This document shows, one piece after another, positions 41,303-50,378 of a DNA stretch of 64,000 nucleotides. The position numbers and the translations under genes were made by a program. The stretch is from Derxia lacustris (GTDB lineage Bacteria; Pseudomonadota; Gammaproteobacteria; Burkholderiales; Burkholderiaceae_E), in contig NZ_MUHU01000033.1 of NCBI RefSeq assembly GCF_002105195.1, positions 47,887 through 111,886 on the forward strand. The letters run 5' to 3'. How positions within the stretch are numbered: the stretch's first letter is position 1; the number at the start of each line of letters is the position of its first letter. The notes under the pieces were generated by a model. The model was not told the origin of the DNA and ran no database searches. It saw only the letters and a list, made by a program, of their open reading frames with translations.

Positions 41303-43105
41303 GTGAGCGGCGATGACCGGCAGGCACGCGTCCTCACCGGTCCCATTCCCGACCGGCCGCTCGCCTTCCTCGCGCGCTACGTGAAGGCGCGGCGCTGGCT
41401 GTTCGGCGCGCTGTTCGCGGCCATCACGCTCGCGGCGGCCTGCGCGGTGGCGGTGCAGGTCGGCATGAAGCTGCTGGTGGACGCGATGGCCAGCGGCGAC
41501 CGCGCGGCGGTCTGGCATCCCTTCGGCTTCTTCCTCGCGCTGATTGCGCTGGAGAGCGTGCTGTGGCGCATCGGCGGCTGGCTTGGCGCGCGCGCCGTGG
41601 TGGCGAGCGGCGTGGACATCCGCGTCGATCTGTTCGACCACCTCACCGGCCATGCGATGCGCTATTTCCGCGAGCACCTGGTCGGCTCGGTCGGCGCGCG
41701 CGTGACGGCGGCGGCCGCCGCGACAGGCGCCATCCTCGGCACGCTCACCTGGAACGTGCTGCCGCCGGTGGTGGATTTCGTCGGCGCGGTGCTCGTGCTG
41801 TTCACGGTCGACTGGCGCATGGCCCTGGCGCTGACGGCCTGCGTGGGTTTCGTGGCGGCGGTGATCGGCGGCTTCGGGATGCGCGGGCGCACGGTGCATC
41901 ACCGCTATGCGGAGCTGGCGTCGAAGGTCGGCGGCGAGCTGGTGGACGTGGTGAGCAACGTCTGGGCGGTCAAGGCGTTTGCCGCGCGCCGCCGCGAGCG
42001 CGACCGGCTGGCGCGGGAGTTCGGCGTCGAGGCGGCGGCCCAGCGCCGCAGCTGGATGTACCTGGAGAAGGCCCGCCTGCTGCACGACCTCTGCCTGTGG
42101 CTGATGGCGGGCGGCATGCTGGCCTGGGCCATCCTGCTGTGGCAGCGCCGCGCCATCACGCCCGGCGACGTGGTGCTGGTGAGCGCGCTCACCTTCCGCA
42201 TCCTGCATGGCTCGCGCGACCTGGCGCTGGCGCTGGTGGGCATGGCCCAGCAGTTCGGCGCGATTGCCGACACGCTCAGGGTGCTGGCCGCGCCGCATGC
42301 CTTGCCCGACCAGCAGGGCGCGCGCGCCTTCCGGCCGCATGGCGGGCGCATCGTGTTCGAGGACGTGGGCTTCGCCTATCCGGACGGCCGGCGCGTGCTG
42401 GAGCATTTCAACCTCGTGATCGAGCCGGGCCAGCGCGTGGGGCTGGTGGGGCCGTCGGGCTCGGGCAAGAGCACGCTCGTGAGCCTGATCCAGCGCCTCG
42501 ACGATCCGCAGCAGGGCCGCATCCTCATCGACGGCCAGTGCCTGGCCGAGGTGGCGCAGGACAGCCTGCGCGAGCAGATCGCCGTCGTGCCGCAGGAGGT
42601 GGTGCTGTTCCGCCGCAGCGTGCGCGACAACATCCGCTACGGCCGCCCCGATGCGAGCGATGACGAGGTCGAGGCCGCCGCGCGCCATGCCTGCTGCCAC
42701 GAGTTCATCCGCCAGCTGCCGCAGGGCTACGACACGCTCGTGGGCGAGCGCGGCGCGACGCTGTCGGGCGGGCAGCGCCAGCGCATCGGCATCGCCCGGG
42801 CCTTCCTGCGCTGCGCGCCGGTGCTGCTGATGGACGAGGCAACCTCGGCGCTCGACAGTCATACCGAGCACGAGGTTCAGCGCGCGCTGGTCAACCTGAT
42901 GCAGGACTGCACGGTGGTGGCGGTGGCGCATCGGCTGTCAACGCTCGACCGCTTTGACCGCATCCTGGTGCTGGAGGCCGGTCGTCTCGTCGAGGACGGC
43001 ACGCCAGCGGAGCTGCGCGCGCGGGGCGGGGCGTTCGGGCGGCTGTGGCGCTCGCAGCAGGCGGCGGCCAGCGATGGCGCGCCGAGCGCGTCGGCGCGGC
43101 GCTGA
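41303..43105 (+). CDS. ABC transporter, fused permease and ATPase (exporter type)
   Basis: A 600-residue half-transporter of the MsbA/exporter type that should dimerise. Six membrane helices occupy about 25-320. The ATPase has Walker A GPSGSGKST, signature LSGGQRQRIGIARA, Walker B VLLMDEATSALD and the H-loop His in VAHRLS. The GTG at 41303 lies 5 nt after the hydrolase stop. As the last gene of the glycan operon it probably exports the galactofuranose-containing lipid or glycan intermediate. Confidence 0.9.
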   Translation: MSGDDRQARVLTGPIPDRPLAFLARYVKARRWLFGALFAAITLAAACAVAVQVGMKLLVDAMASGDRAAVWHPFGFFLALIALESVLWRIGGWLGARAVVASGVDIRVDLFDHLTGHAMRYFREHLVGSVGARVTAAAAATGAILGTLTWNVLPPVVDFVGAVLVLFTVDWRMALALTACVGFVAAVIGGFGMRGRTVHHRYAELASKVGGELVDVVSNVWAVKAFAARRRERDRLAREFGVEAAAQRRSWMYLEKARLLHDLCLWLMAGGMLAWAILLWQRRAITPGDVVLVSALTFRILHGSRDLALALVGMAQQFGAIADTLRVLAAPHALPDQQGARAFRPHGGRIVFEDVGFAYPDGRRVLEHFNLVIEPGQRVGLVGPSGSGKSTLVSLIQRLDDPQQGRILIDGQCLAEVAQDSLREQIAVVPQEVVLFRRSVRDNIRYGRPDASDDEVEAAARHACCHEFIRQLPQGYDTLVGERGATLSGGQRQRIGIARAFLRCAPVLLMDEATSALDSHTEHEVQRALVNLMQDCTVVAVAHRLSTLDRFDRILVLEAGRLVEDGTPAELRARGGAFGRLWRSQQAAASDGAPSASARR

Positions 43106-43272
43106 GGCGCGGGCTATAGCCGACCGGCACCTTCGCCTGTGACGCGGCCACCGCGCCGCAGACGCGCTCGCTCGTGATCGAGGCCGCCGGCGCAGACGGA
43201 GCCGGGCGGCGGCCGCCACGGCGCGAGCGCGATCCTGGCGATCGACGAGGTGCGCTGAGACGCGCGACCGCT

Positions 43273-46137
43273 TCAGGCGGCCTGATTGCCGAGTGGCGCG
43301 TCGTCGTCGAGCACGGCGGCGAGCGCGTCGGCCAGCTCGCTCACGGTCGCCTGGATGCCGCGCGTCGAGCGCTTGTCCTGCAACTGGCGCTCGATGGTGG
43401 CGGCCAGCTCGGCCACGCCATCGAGGCCGAGGCAGGCGGCGTCGGCCTGGAGATCGGCCGCGAGCCGGCTCGCGGTCGCGCGGTCGAGCCCGAGGCTGGC
43501 GGCGATCGCGGCGGCGGTGCCGGCGTGATGGCCGCGGAACTGTTCCATGAGCCGCGCGCGCAGCCGCTCGAAGGGCGGCGCCGGCATCGGCACGGGCGCG
43601 GGCACGGGTGTTCTCTCGGGAGCGTCGGCGCGGGCGTCGATGCAGGCCGCCAGCGTGCGCAGCAGCAGGCGCGAATCGATCGGCTTGGTGAGGTGGGCGT
43701 TCATGCCGGCGGCCAGCGAGCGTTCGCGCTCGTCGGGCAGGGCGTGGGCCGTGAGCGCGATGACGGGCAGCGCGTCGTGGCGGCGGTCGGCGCGGATCGC
43801 GCGCGTGGCGGTCAGGCCGTCCATGCCGGGCATCTGCACATCCATGAGCACCGCGTCCCAGCGCGCGCCGGGCGCGTCGAGCTGGTCGAGCGCTTCCTGG
43901 CCGTCGCCGGCGATGCCCACGATGACGCCTGCCGCCTCCAGCATCGCGACCGCGATCTGGCGGTTGAGCAGGTTGTCCTCGACCAGCAGCACGCGCCGGC
44001 CGGCCAGCCGAGGTTCGATGTCGGCGAGCCGGGGCGAGGCCGCGCCGGCCGCGCGTTCGAGCGCGAGGTCGGCCATCACGCGATGCAGCAGGCGCGGATT
44101 GAGCGGCTTGGACAGCACCGCCGCCACGCCCGTCTCGCGCGCGTCGGCCGCGACTTCGTCGGGCAGATGGGCGGTGAGCAGCACCACGCGTGGCAGGCGC
44201 GCCGGATCGCTGGTGGCACGCAGCGCGCCGGCCATGTCGGTGCCGGTCATGCCGGGCATGCGCCAGTCGGACACCACGAGCGCGAAGGGATCGCCGGCGC
44301 GCTCGGCCGCATGCGCCAGCGCCAGCGCGCGGATGCCGTTCTCGGCCTCCTCGACGCGGCAGCCCAGCTCGCCCAGGGTCGAGCGCACGAGGTCGCGCGC
44401 ATTGGTGTTGTCATCGACCACGAGCACATGCGCGCCCGCGATGCCGTCGCGTCCGAGCGCATCGAGACGTGGATCGCGCCGGGCATGGTCGAGCCGCGCG
44501 CTGAAGCGAAAGCAGCTGCCCTCGCCCGGCTTGCTGGTGGCCGAGATCTCGCCGCCCATCAGCCGCACCAGCTGGCGCGAGATCGACAGCCCGAGGCCGG
44601 TGCCGCCGAAGCGCCGCGAGGTCGAGCCGTCGGCCTGGGTGAAGGCGTCGAACAGCCGGCCGATCTGGTCGGGCGCGATGCCGATGCCGGTGTCGGCCAC
44701 CGCGAAATGCAGCAGGTCGGGATCGGTCGGGTCGGCCTCGCAGGCGATACGCACCTCGCCGGCGCTGGTGAACTTGATCGCGTTGGTGGCAAGGTTGACC
44801 AGCACCTGCGTGAGCCGCAGCGGATCGCCGACGCGCCGGCGCGGCAGCCCGACCGACACGTCGAAGAGGTATTCGATGTTCTTCTTCGCCGCGCTGTGGC
44901 TCGTGACGGCGGCCACGCCCGCGAGCACCTCGTCGAGGTCGAACTCGGTGCGCTCCAGCGCGAGATGGCCGGCCTCGATCTTCGAGAAGTCGAGGATGTC
45001 GTCGATGATGCGCAGCAGCGACACGCCCGCGCCGTGCACCTTCTGCACGTAGTCGTGCTGCTGGCGCGTGAGATCGGTGCGCAGCGCCAGATCGGCGAAG
45101 CCGATGATCGCGTTCATCGGTGTGCGGATCTCGTGGCTCATGTTGGCCAGGAAGCGGCTCTTGGCGGCGGCGGCGTCCTCGGCGCGGCGGCGCGCCTCGT
45201 GCAGCGCCGCCTCGGCGGCCTTGGCCTCGCGCAGGTCGAGCACCGAGGCGAGCACGGTCGTCTCGGCACCGAGCTGGATGCGCACGAAGTTCACGCGGCA
45301 GGGTCGGGCCTCGCCGCTCGCATGGCGGAAGCTCCACTCGAAGGCAGCCGAGCCTTCGGCGAGCGCCTGCGCATGGCGCGCGCGCAGCGCCGGCCCGCTC
45401 GCCTCGCCGTCGGGCTGCTGCGGCGGGCAGAAGCTGGCGAGCCCGGGCGCCGGGCTTTCGATGCCGAGCAGGCCGCGCAGCGCGGCGTTCGCGTGCGACA
45501 TGCCGAGGCCCGCGTCGATGAAGGCGAAGCCGTCGAGCGAATGGTCGTACACGGCCTGGAAGCGGGTCTCGAACAGGCGGCGCTCGGTCAGGTCGACGAT
45601 CGACACCGCGACCTTGTACGGCCGGCCGTCGCGCTCAGGCAGCGGATTGATGCGGATGTCGGCCGGGAACACGCTGCCGTCGGCGCGCCGCGCATAGATG
45701 CCCGACGTGGCTTGGAGCCGGCGCGTCGCGCCCTTGCCGAACGAGGCCTCGACCTTGCGGTCATGGCCGGCGCGGCGGTCTTCCGGCACGAGGTCTTCCA
45801 CCGTCATGCCGATGAGCTGGCCGCGCGTGTAGCCGAACTGGTCGAGCGCGGCCTGGTTGACGTTGACGATGCGGCGGTCGCGGTCCACCACCAGCAGGCC
45901 GACCGGCGCGGCCTCGACGATGGCCTGGTACCACTGCTCGGTCTCGGCGGCGCGGCGCACGGTGGCGTCGATGTCGGCGCGGTTGTCTGCAAGCCTTTGC
46001 AGCATGCGAAGGCGCCGCCGCGTGATGAGCACGTCGAGGCTGCCGATCATGCCGGCGCCTGCCGCGCACGACAGGAACATCAGCGCCGCGAGCAGCACCA
46101 CGAAACCCACGCCGCCGGTGTCGAACACGCTCCCCAT
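43273..46137 (-). CDS. Hybrid histidine kinase, PAS-PAS-HisKA-HATPase-REC-REC with degenerate HPt
   Basis: A 954-residue kinase. One N-terminal membrane helix is followed by two PAS domains (about 65-190 and 195-310), HisKA with H335 (NMSHEIRTPMNA), HATPase (GGTGLGLSISRQL), receivers with Asp at 624 (VVSDWRMPG) and 766 (LMDVQMPGMDG), and a C-terminal four-helix region aligned to HPt. Where HPt domains have RLAHTLKG this one reads RLAADLQA, so the phosphoacceptor His is lost. A GTG at 46140 directly precedes the chosen ATG. Closely similar to the kinase at 18510-21590 from HisKA onward. The 248-bp upstream gap holds only a weak hairpin (46312-46346). Confidence 0.9.
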   Translation of the reverse strand: MGSVFDTGGVGFVVLLAALMFLSCAAGAGMIGSLDVLITRRRLRMLQRLADNRADIDATVRRAAETEQWYQAIVEAAPVGLLVVDRDRRIVNVNQAALDQFGYTRGQLIGMTVEDLVPEDRRAGHDRKVEASFGKGATRRLQATSGIYARRADGSVFPADIRINPLPERDGRPYKVAVSIVDLTERRLFETRFQAVYDHSLDGFAFIDAGLGMSHANAALRGLLGIESPAPGLASFCPPQQPDGEASGPALRARHAQALAEGSAAFEWSFRHASGEARPCRVNFVRIQLGAETTVLASVLDLREAKAAEAALHEARRRAEDAAAAKSRFLANMSHEIRTPMNAIIGFADLALRTDLTRQQHDYVQKVHGAGVSLLRIIDDILDFSKIEAGHLALERTEFDLDEVLAGVAAVTSHSAAKKNIEYLFDVSVGLPRRRVGDPLRLTQVLVNLATNAIKFTSAGEVRIACEADPTDPDLLHFAVADTGIGIAPDQIGRLFDAFTQADGSTSRRFGGTGLGLSISRQLVRLMGGEISATSKPGEGSCFRFSARLDHARRDPRLDALGRDGIAGAHVLVVDDNTNARDLVRSTLGELGCRVEEAENGIRALALAHAAERAGDPFALVVSDWRMPGMTGTDMAGALRATSDPARLPRVVLLTAHLPDEVAADARETGVAAVLSKPLNPRLLHRVMADLALERAAGAASPRLADIEPRLAGRRVLLVEDNLLNRQIAVAMLEAAGVIVGIAGDGQEALDQLDAPGARWDAVLMDVQMPGMDGLTATRAIRADRRHDALPVIALTAHALPDERERSLAAGMNAHLTKPIDSRLLLRTLAACIDARADAPERTPVPAPVPMPAPPFERLRARLMEQFRGHHAGTAAAIAASLGLDRATASRLAADLQADAACLGLDGVAELAATIERQLQDKRSTRGIQATVSELADALAAVLDDDAPLGNQAA

Positions 46138-46385
46138 CACGATCTGCTGCCTGTTGGTTGATGTCGCCGGAGATGCCGCGCCCGCGACCCGGGAGACTCG
46201 TCAAAGCCTCCCTGAAGGATTGATGACCGTTTCAGGATAGGGGCTGGGCAGCCCTCGTTCCATACCGACTACGGGGTAGAGCGTGCTCGGCCTGATGGAC
46301 GGGGTGAACGGCGGTAGGCCGTGGCGCGACGCGCAACGACCTACCGTTCGTCCCGCGTTCGTCAGTGCGCACTTGCCCCGGCACT

Positions 46386-47939
46386 TCATGACTGACCGCG
46401 ATGCAAGCGCAGCACCTCGGCCAGCTTGTCGGCCTCGGCATGCAGCGCGGTGGCGGCCGCGGCGCAGCGTTCGACCACGTCGGCATTGCTGCGCGTGATG
46501 CGGTCGAGCTCGCCGACCGCGTCGCTCACCGCGCCGATGCTGTCGGTCTGGGTCCGGGTGTCGCGGCTGACCGAGCCGATCAGTCCGGCCACGCGGCGTA
46601 CCTGGCGCACGACCTCGTCCATCGTGACGCCGGCGCTGTCGGCGAGCTTCGAGCCGTCCCGCACGCCGGCCACGCTCGCGCCGATCAGCGTCTTGATCTC
46701 GCGCGCGGCGTCGGCCGAGCGCCGGGCCAGCGTGCGCACCTCGGCCGCCACCACGGCAAAGCCGCGTCCGTGTTCGCCGGCGCGCGCCGACTCGACCGCC
46801 GCGTTGAGCGCGAGCAGGTTGGTCTGGAAGGCCAGCGCGTCGATCACGCCGATGATGTCGGCGATGCGGTGCGAGCTGTCGGCGATGTCCTGCATGCGCG
46901 AGACGACCGCACCCACCACCTCGCCGCCCCGGCAGGCGACGCTGCTCGCGGTCTCGGCCAGGGCCACCGCCGATTGCGCGCCTTCCGAGCTGTGGCCGAG
47001 CACCTGGTTCATGCGCGCCATCGCGTCGCCGGTGTTGGCCAGGCTGTCGCTCACGGTGCGGGTGCGCGCGCCGAGGTCCTCGGCGCTGGCCGACATCTCG
47101 GCGCTGACCGCGTGCAGCGCGCCGCTCTGCGCCTCGACGTCGTCGAGCAGGGCGCGCAGGTTGAGGCCCGACTGGTTGACGGCGCGCATGAGCATGCCGA
47201 TCTCGTCGACGCGGTCGGGCACCGGCAGCCGCTCGGGATTGCCGGCGGCGACGGCGCGCGCCTGGTCGAGCACGGCGCCGAGCGGCCGCACGACCTGCCA
47301 TTCGAGCCAGACCGCCGACAGCAGCGCCACCGTCGTCGCGGCGCCGGCAAAGCTCGCCAGTCCGGCACCGTGCAGGCCGCCGGCCGCGGCCGCGCCGGTG
47401 AGCAGCGCACCGCCGCCCGCGACCGCCGCGCGGGTGCGCCAGCGCAGCGGCATCGTCTTGAGCAGCGAGGTCCAGGCCAGCGCGCCGCGCCGCACCACCA
47501 CGCCCTTGCGGAAGGCGAGATGCGTGGCGCGGCCCTCGCGGAAGTCGCGGTAGAGCGATTCGGCCGCCGCCGTCTCGCCCGGCTCTGGCTTGGTGCGCAC
47601 CGACATGTAGCCGACCAGCTGGCCGCCGCGCCGGATCGGCGTGACGTTGGCGCGCACCCAGTAGTGGTCGCCGTCCCGGCGGCGGTTCTTGACCAGCGCG
47701 CTCCACGATTCGCCGCCGCGCAGCGTGGTCCACATGTCGGCAAAGGCTTCGCGCGGCATGTCGGGATGACGCACGAGGTTGTGTGGCTGGCCCATGAGCG
47801 CGTCGCGCTCGTAGCCGCTCACCTTCACGAAGGCGTCGTTGGCGTAGGTGATGCGGCTGTCGGTATCGGTGGCCGACATGAGGGTGGTGGCGCCGGAATA
47901 GTCATGCTCCCGACCGGTCACGGAAGGCTGCGTAGGCAT
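46386..47939 (-). CDS. Aer-type aerotaxis/redox chemoreceptor
   Basis: A 517-residue methyl-accepting chemotaxis protein. The N-terminal PAS domain has the Aer FAD-binding pattern (NDAFVKVSGY, NLVRHPDMP, VKNRRRDGDHYWV). Two short hydrophobic segments (about 165-215) form a membrane hairpin, followed by a HAMP-like stretch and the signalling domain with its hairpin tip (DALAFQTNLLALNAAVESARAGEHGRGFAVVA). It should steer swimming by cellular redox state. The start at 47939 is chosen because the PAS domain begins about 20 residues later. No che genes are adjacent. Confidence 0.9.
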   Translation of the reverse strand: MPTQPSVTGREHDYSGATTLMSATDTDSRITYANDAFVKVSGYERDALMGQPHNLVRHPDMPREAFADMWTTLRGGESWSALVKNRRRDGDHYWVRANVTPIRRGGQLVGYMSVRTKPEPGETAAAESLYRDFREGRATHLAFRKGVVVRRGALAWTSLLKTMPLRWRTRAAVAGGGALLTGAAAAGGLHGAGLASFAGAATTVALLSAVWLEWQVVRPLGAVLDQARAVAAGNPERLPVPDRVDEIGMLMRAVNQSGLNLRALLDDVEAQSGALHAVSAEMSASAEDLGARTRTVSDSLANTGDAMARMNQVLGHSSEGAQSAVALAETASSVACRGGEVVGAVVSRMQDIADSSHRIADIIGVIDALAFQTNLLALNAAVESARAGEHGRGFAVVAAEVRTLARRSADAAREIKTLIGASVAGVRDGSKLADSAGVTMDEVVRQVRRVAGLIGSVSRDTRTQTDSIGAVSDAVGELDRITRSNADVVERCAAAATALHAEADKLAEVLRLHRGQS

Positions 47940-48220
47940 GGAAGAGATCTCGCACTGGCTCGGTTGAAGAACAGCGCGGCCTCCGTTCATTCGACGCCGA
48001 CGAACTGCCACTGCCAGCGCGCTGCGGAGGTCCGCATCCTGTGTGTCTCTCCGGGGATCGCTGGCACTTGCCTGCCGGGGGCGGCGGGCGCTGCTTGCCT
48101 TCGTGCTCGCCGTTGCCGGGCGCGCCAGTCGTCAGGAAGTCAGGGTAAGTCCGAGGCCGTCTTGCGCGAGTTCGGGTCTGGCCGAGGTTTGCCGGGCAAA
48201 TCAGGGAAATAGCTCGGACT

Positions 48221-48694
48221 TTATTGCCCGAGCGCTTGGTTCCGGCGCGGCACGACGAGCTTGGCGGTCTGCACCATCACCGCCTCGTCGCGCTGGTTGC
48301 GCGTCTCGCTGCGGATGACGGCGATGCCGCGGTCGGGCTTGCTGCGCGACGGGATCAGCTCGACCACCTCGCTCACCACATGCAGCACGTCGCCGGGACG
48401 CACGGGGCGCGGCCAGTCGAGCTGGACGCCGGCGCCGATCATGCCGCCGGCCACCGGCACGCCGCTGGTGACGAGCAGCCGCATGGTGATGGCGGCGGTG
48501 TGCCAGCCGCTGGCGGCGAGGCCGCCGAACAGCGTGGCGCGCGCGGCCGCGTCATCGAGGTGGAAGGGCTGCGGGTCCCAGTCGGCGGCGAAGCCGGTGA
48601 TGGCGGCGGTGTCGACGGGCGCGGAGTCGGCGCTGCGGTGGCGCAGGCCGACATGCAGGTCGTCGAACCAGAGCGGGGTGCGGGAGAGGGGCAT
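48221..48694 (-). CDS. MaoC-family dehydratase/hydratase
   Basis: A 157-residue single hot-dog domain of the MaoC/hydratase-2 family, acting on enoyl-CoA type substrates. The hydratase motif is visible as FAADWDPQPFHLDDAAA (catalytic Asp/His pair D40 and H45) followed by ASGWHTAAI. The C-terminal strand IAVIRSETRNQRDEAVM is typical of the fold. The ATG at 48694 begins the family-normal length. The 281-bp upstream gap toward the chemoreceptor holds no clear gene. A link to PHA metabolism is possible since phaM is nearby, but is not shown. Confidence 0.88.
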   Translation of the reverse strand: MPLSRTPLWFDDLHVGLRHRSADSAPVDTAAITGFAADWDPQPFHLDDAAARATLFGGLAASGWHTAAITMRLLVTSGVPVAGGMIGAGVQLDWPRPVRPGDVLHVVSEVVELIPSRSKPDRGIAVIRSETRNQRDEAVMVQTAKLVVPRRNQALGQ

Positions 48695-48826
48695 GGCGGA
48701 GGGCTTCCTGTTCTTGTCGGGGATCGGGCAACGCGAAGGGCGGGGCGGGCAGGATCGTCGGCCCGGCATCGGCAACCACGGCGCGCGGCCGCCGGCATCC
48801 GGCCGCCGTGCGCGCTGGCGCGGGGT

Positions 48827-50206
48827 TCAGGGCGGCAGGTCGGGCAGGGCGGTGATGCTGGCGACCGTCAGTTCGGTGAGGTTGCCGTTGGCCTCGATGT
48901 GGCGGATGCGCACCGGCAGCCAGCCGTAGTCCATCGCGAACCAGACCTCGACGCGGTTGTCTCGGCTGCCGGGTCGGGGCAGCCGCTCGATGCGGCGCAC
49001 GCGCAGCGGACCGAAGGGCGTGTCGATGCTTTCGGGGCCGCCGGCGCGCAGCACCCAGGGCTCGGCGCCGCGCACGCCGGCGAGCAGCAGGTGGTAGATC
49101 GTGCCGTCGGTGATCTCGTCGGCGCGGCTGGCGAACAGGATGGCGAGCTGCATCGTGACGCTGGCGCGGTCCTGCACGCCGGGTTCGAGCGGGAGCACGG
49201 CGGTGCTGGCCGAGAAGCTGATGCTGTTGTGCGCGGGGTCGCGGTTGAAGTTGGTGGCGACCTGGGCGCGCGTGCGGGTCTTCTCGGTGTAGCGCAGCGG
49301 TTCGAGACCGGTTTCGCCGAGGCGGCCGGTGCTGGTGGAGTTCTGCAGCCGCACCGAGGTGACGAGCAGGTCGAGCGAGGCTTCCTGTTCGAGCGAGTAG
49401 CGCTCGTGGCCGATGCGCCAGCGCAGCACGCCCTTGCCGAAGTATTCGTTGCCGTTGACGACGGCGCGGGCGTTGAAGTCGAGCTGGCGGCTGGGCGGGA
49501 CGACGCGCATCTCGCGGCGCTGGCCGGGCACGGGGCTGGGCCAGTCGCCGGGCCAGGGGGCGGGGGCGTCATCGGCGGCGGCGACATCGGCGCGCTGGGC
49601 CGCGCGAGCGTCGGCGTCTGGGGCGTTGGCGGGCGGGGTGGCGCTGGCGTCGGCGCGCGCGGTCGGAACGCCGGTGACGGGCGTGGCCGGGCCGGCGCTG
49701 GCGTCGGGGGCCGTGCTGCCGTCGCGCACGAGCGGCGCGGGGGCGGCGGCGTCGGCCGGGCGGGCTTCGGCCACGGCCGGTGCGGGATCGGCCGGTGCGG
49801 GCGGCACGGCGGCTGCGGGCGGTGTGGCCGGTGCGGGCGGTGTGGCCGGCACCGGTGGCGTGGCCGGCGCGGGCGTGGCCGGCGGTCGGGCGCGGCGGAC
49901 CGGTTCGGGATCGGGCTCGTCCTCGTCCGGCGCGGTCGGCTGGGGCGGCGCCGGTGGCGGCGTGACCAGCTCGACCCGCATGCCCGGCCGCCGGTCGAGC
50001 CCTTCGGCGCCGAATTCCTCGATGCCGCGCCAGCCGGCCAGCAGCGCCAGATGCAGCAGCGCCGACAGCAGCAGCCAGCCGGCCGCGCCGGGCCGGGCCA
50101 GGCGCCGGGCCCAGCGGCGCGCCGGCCCGGAAGGCCGTGTCGCACCTGGTCGGGCCGACGGCAGCGGCGGATGCGGCAGGGCGGGCGAGGGTGGCGGAAT
50201 CGGCAC
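48827..50206 (-). CDS. DUF3108 protein with proline-rich TonB-like spacer
   Basis: A 459-residue envelope protein. After a basic N-terminus, one membrane helix (GWLLLSALLHLALLAGW) is followed by about 130 residues of Pro/Ala repeats able to span the periplasm. The C-terminal 220 residues are a DUF3108 domain (YFGKGVLRWRIGHERYSLEQEA; VEVWFAMDYGWLPVRIRH). Burkholderiales commonly encode such a protein. Its function is unknown. The start is a GTG at 50206 and is less certain than the rest; no strong ribosome site is seen. Divergent from phaM. Confidence 0.8.
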   Translation of the reverse strand: MPIPPPSPALPHPPLPSARPGATRPSGPARRWARRLARPGAAGWLLLSALLHLALLAGWRGIEEFGAEGLDRRPGMRVELVTPPPAPPQPTAPDEDEPDPEPVRRARPPATPAPATPPVPATPPAPATPPAAAVPPAPADPAPAVAEARPADAAAPAPLVRDGSTAPDASAGPATPVTGVPTARADASATPPANAPDADARAAQRADVAAADDAPAPWPGDWPSPVPGQRREMRVVPPSRQLDFNARAVVNGNEYFGKGVLRWRIGHERYSLEQEASLDLLVTSVRLQNSTSTGRLGETGLEPLRYTEKTRTRAQVATNFNRDPAHNSISFSASTAVLPLEPGVQDRASVTMQLAILFASRADEITDGTIYHLLLAGVRGAEPWVLRAGGPESIDTPFGPLRVRRIERLPRPGSRDNRVEVWFAMDYGWLPVRIRHIEANGNLTELTVASITALPDLPP

Positions 50207-50378
50207 GGCGGCGGGTGGAATGAGCGAGCGGCGATGTTAGCGAAGCCCTGCGCGGCGCCGGCGCGCCACCCGGGCCGCCCTGGAGGGCGGCGCCGCGATT
50301 TCCTCGCATACTGCCGACGGAGATCGGCGGACGGCCCGGCCGCAACCGCCCGACCCGCCCCAGCGCCAAGGAGACGCG

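Noticed and set aside
46312..46346. CGGTAGG/CCTACCG dyad upstream of the second hybrid kinase as a terminator
   Set aside because: The stem is only 7 bp with a 21-nt loop and no T-run; kept only as a remark.
48827..50206. Naming the DUF3108 gene tonB
   Set aside because: It has a TonB-like helix and proline spacer but the C-terminal domain is DUF3108, not TonB.
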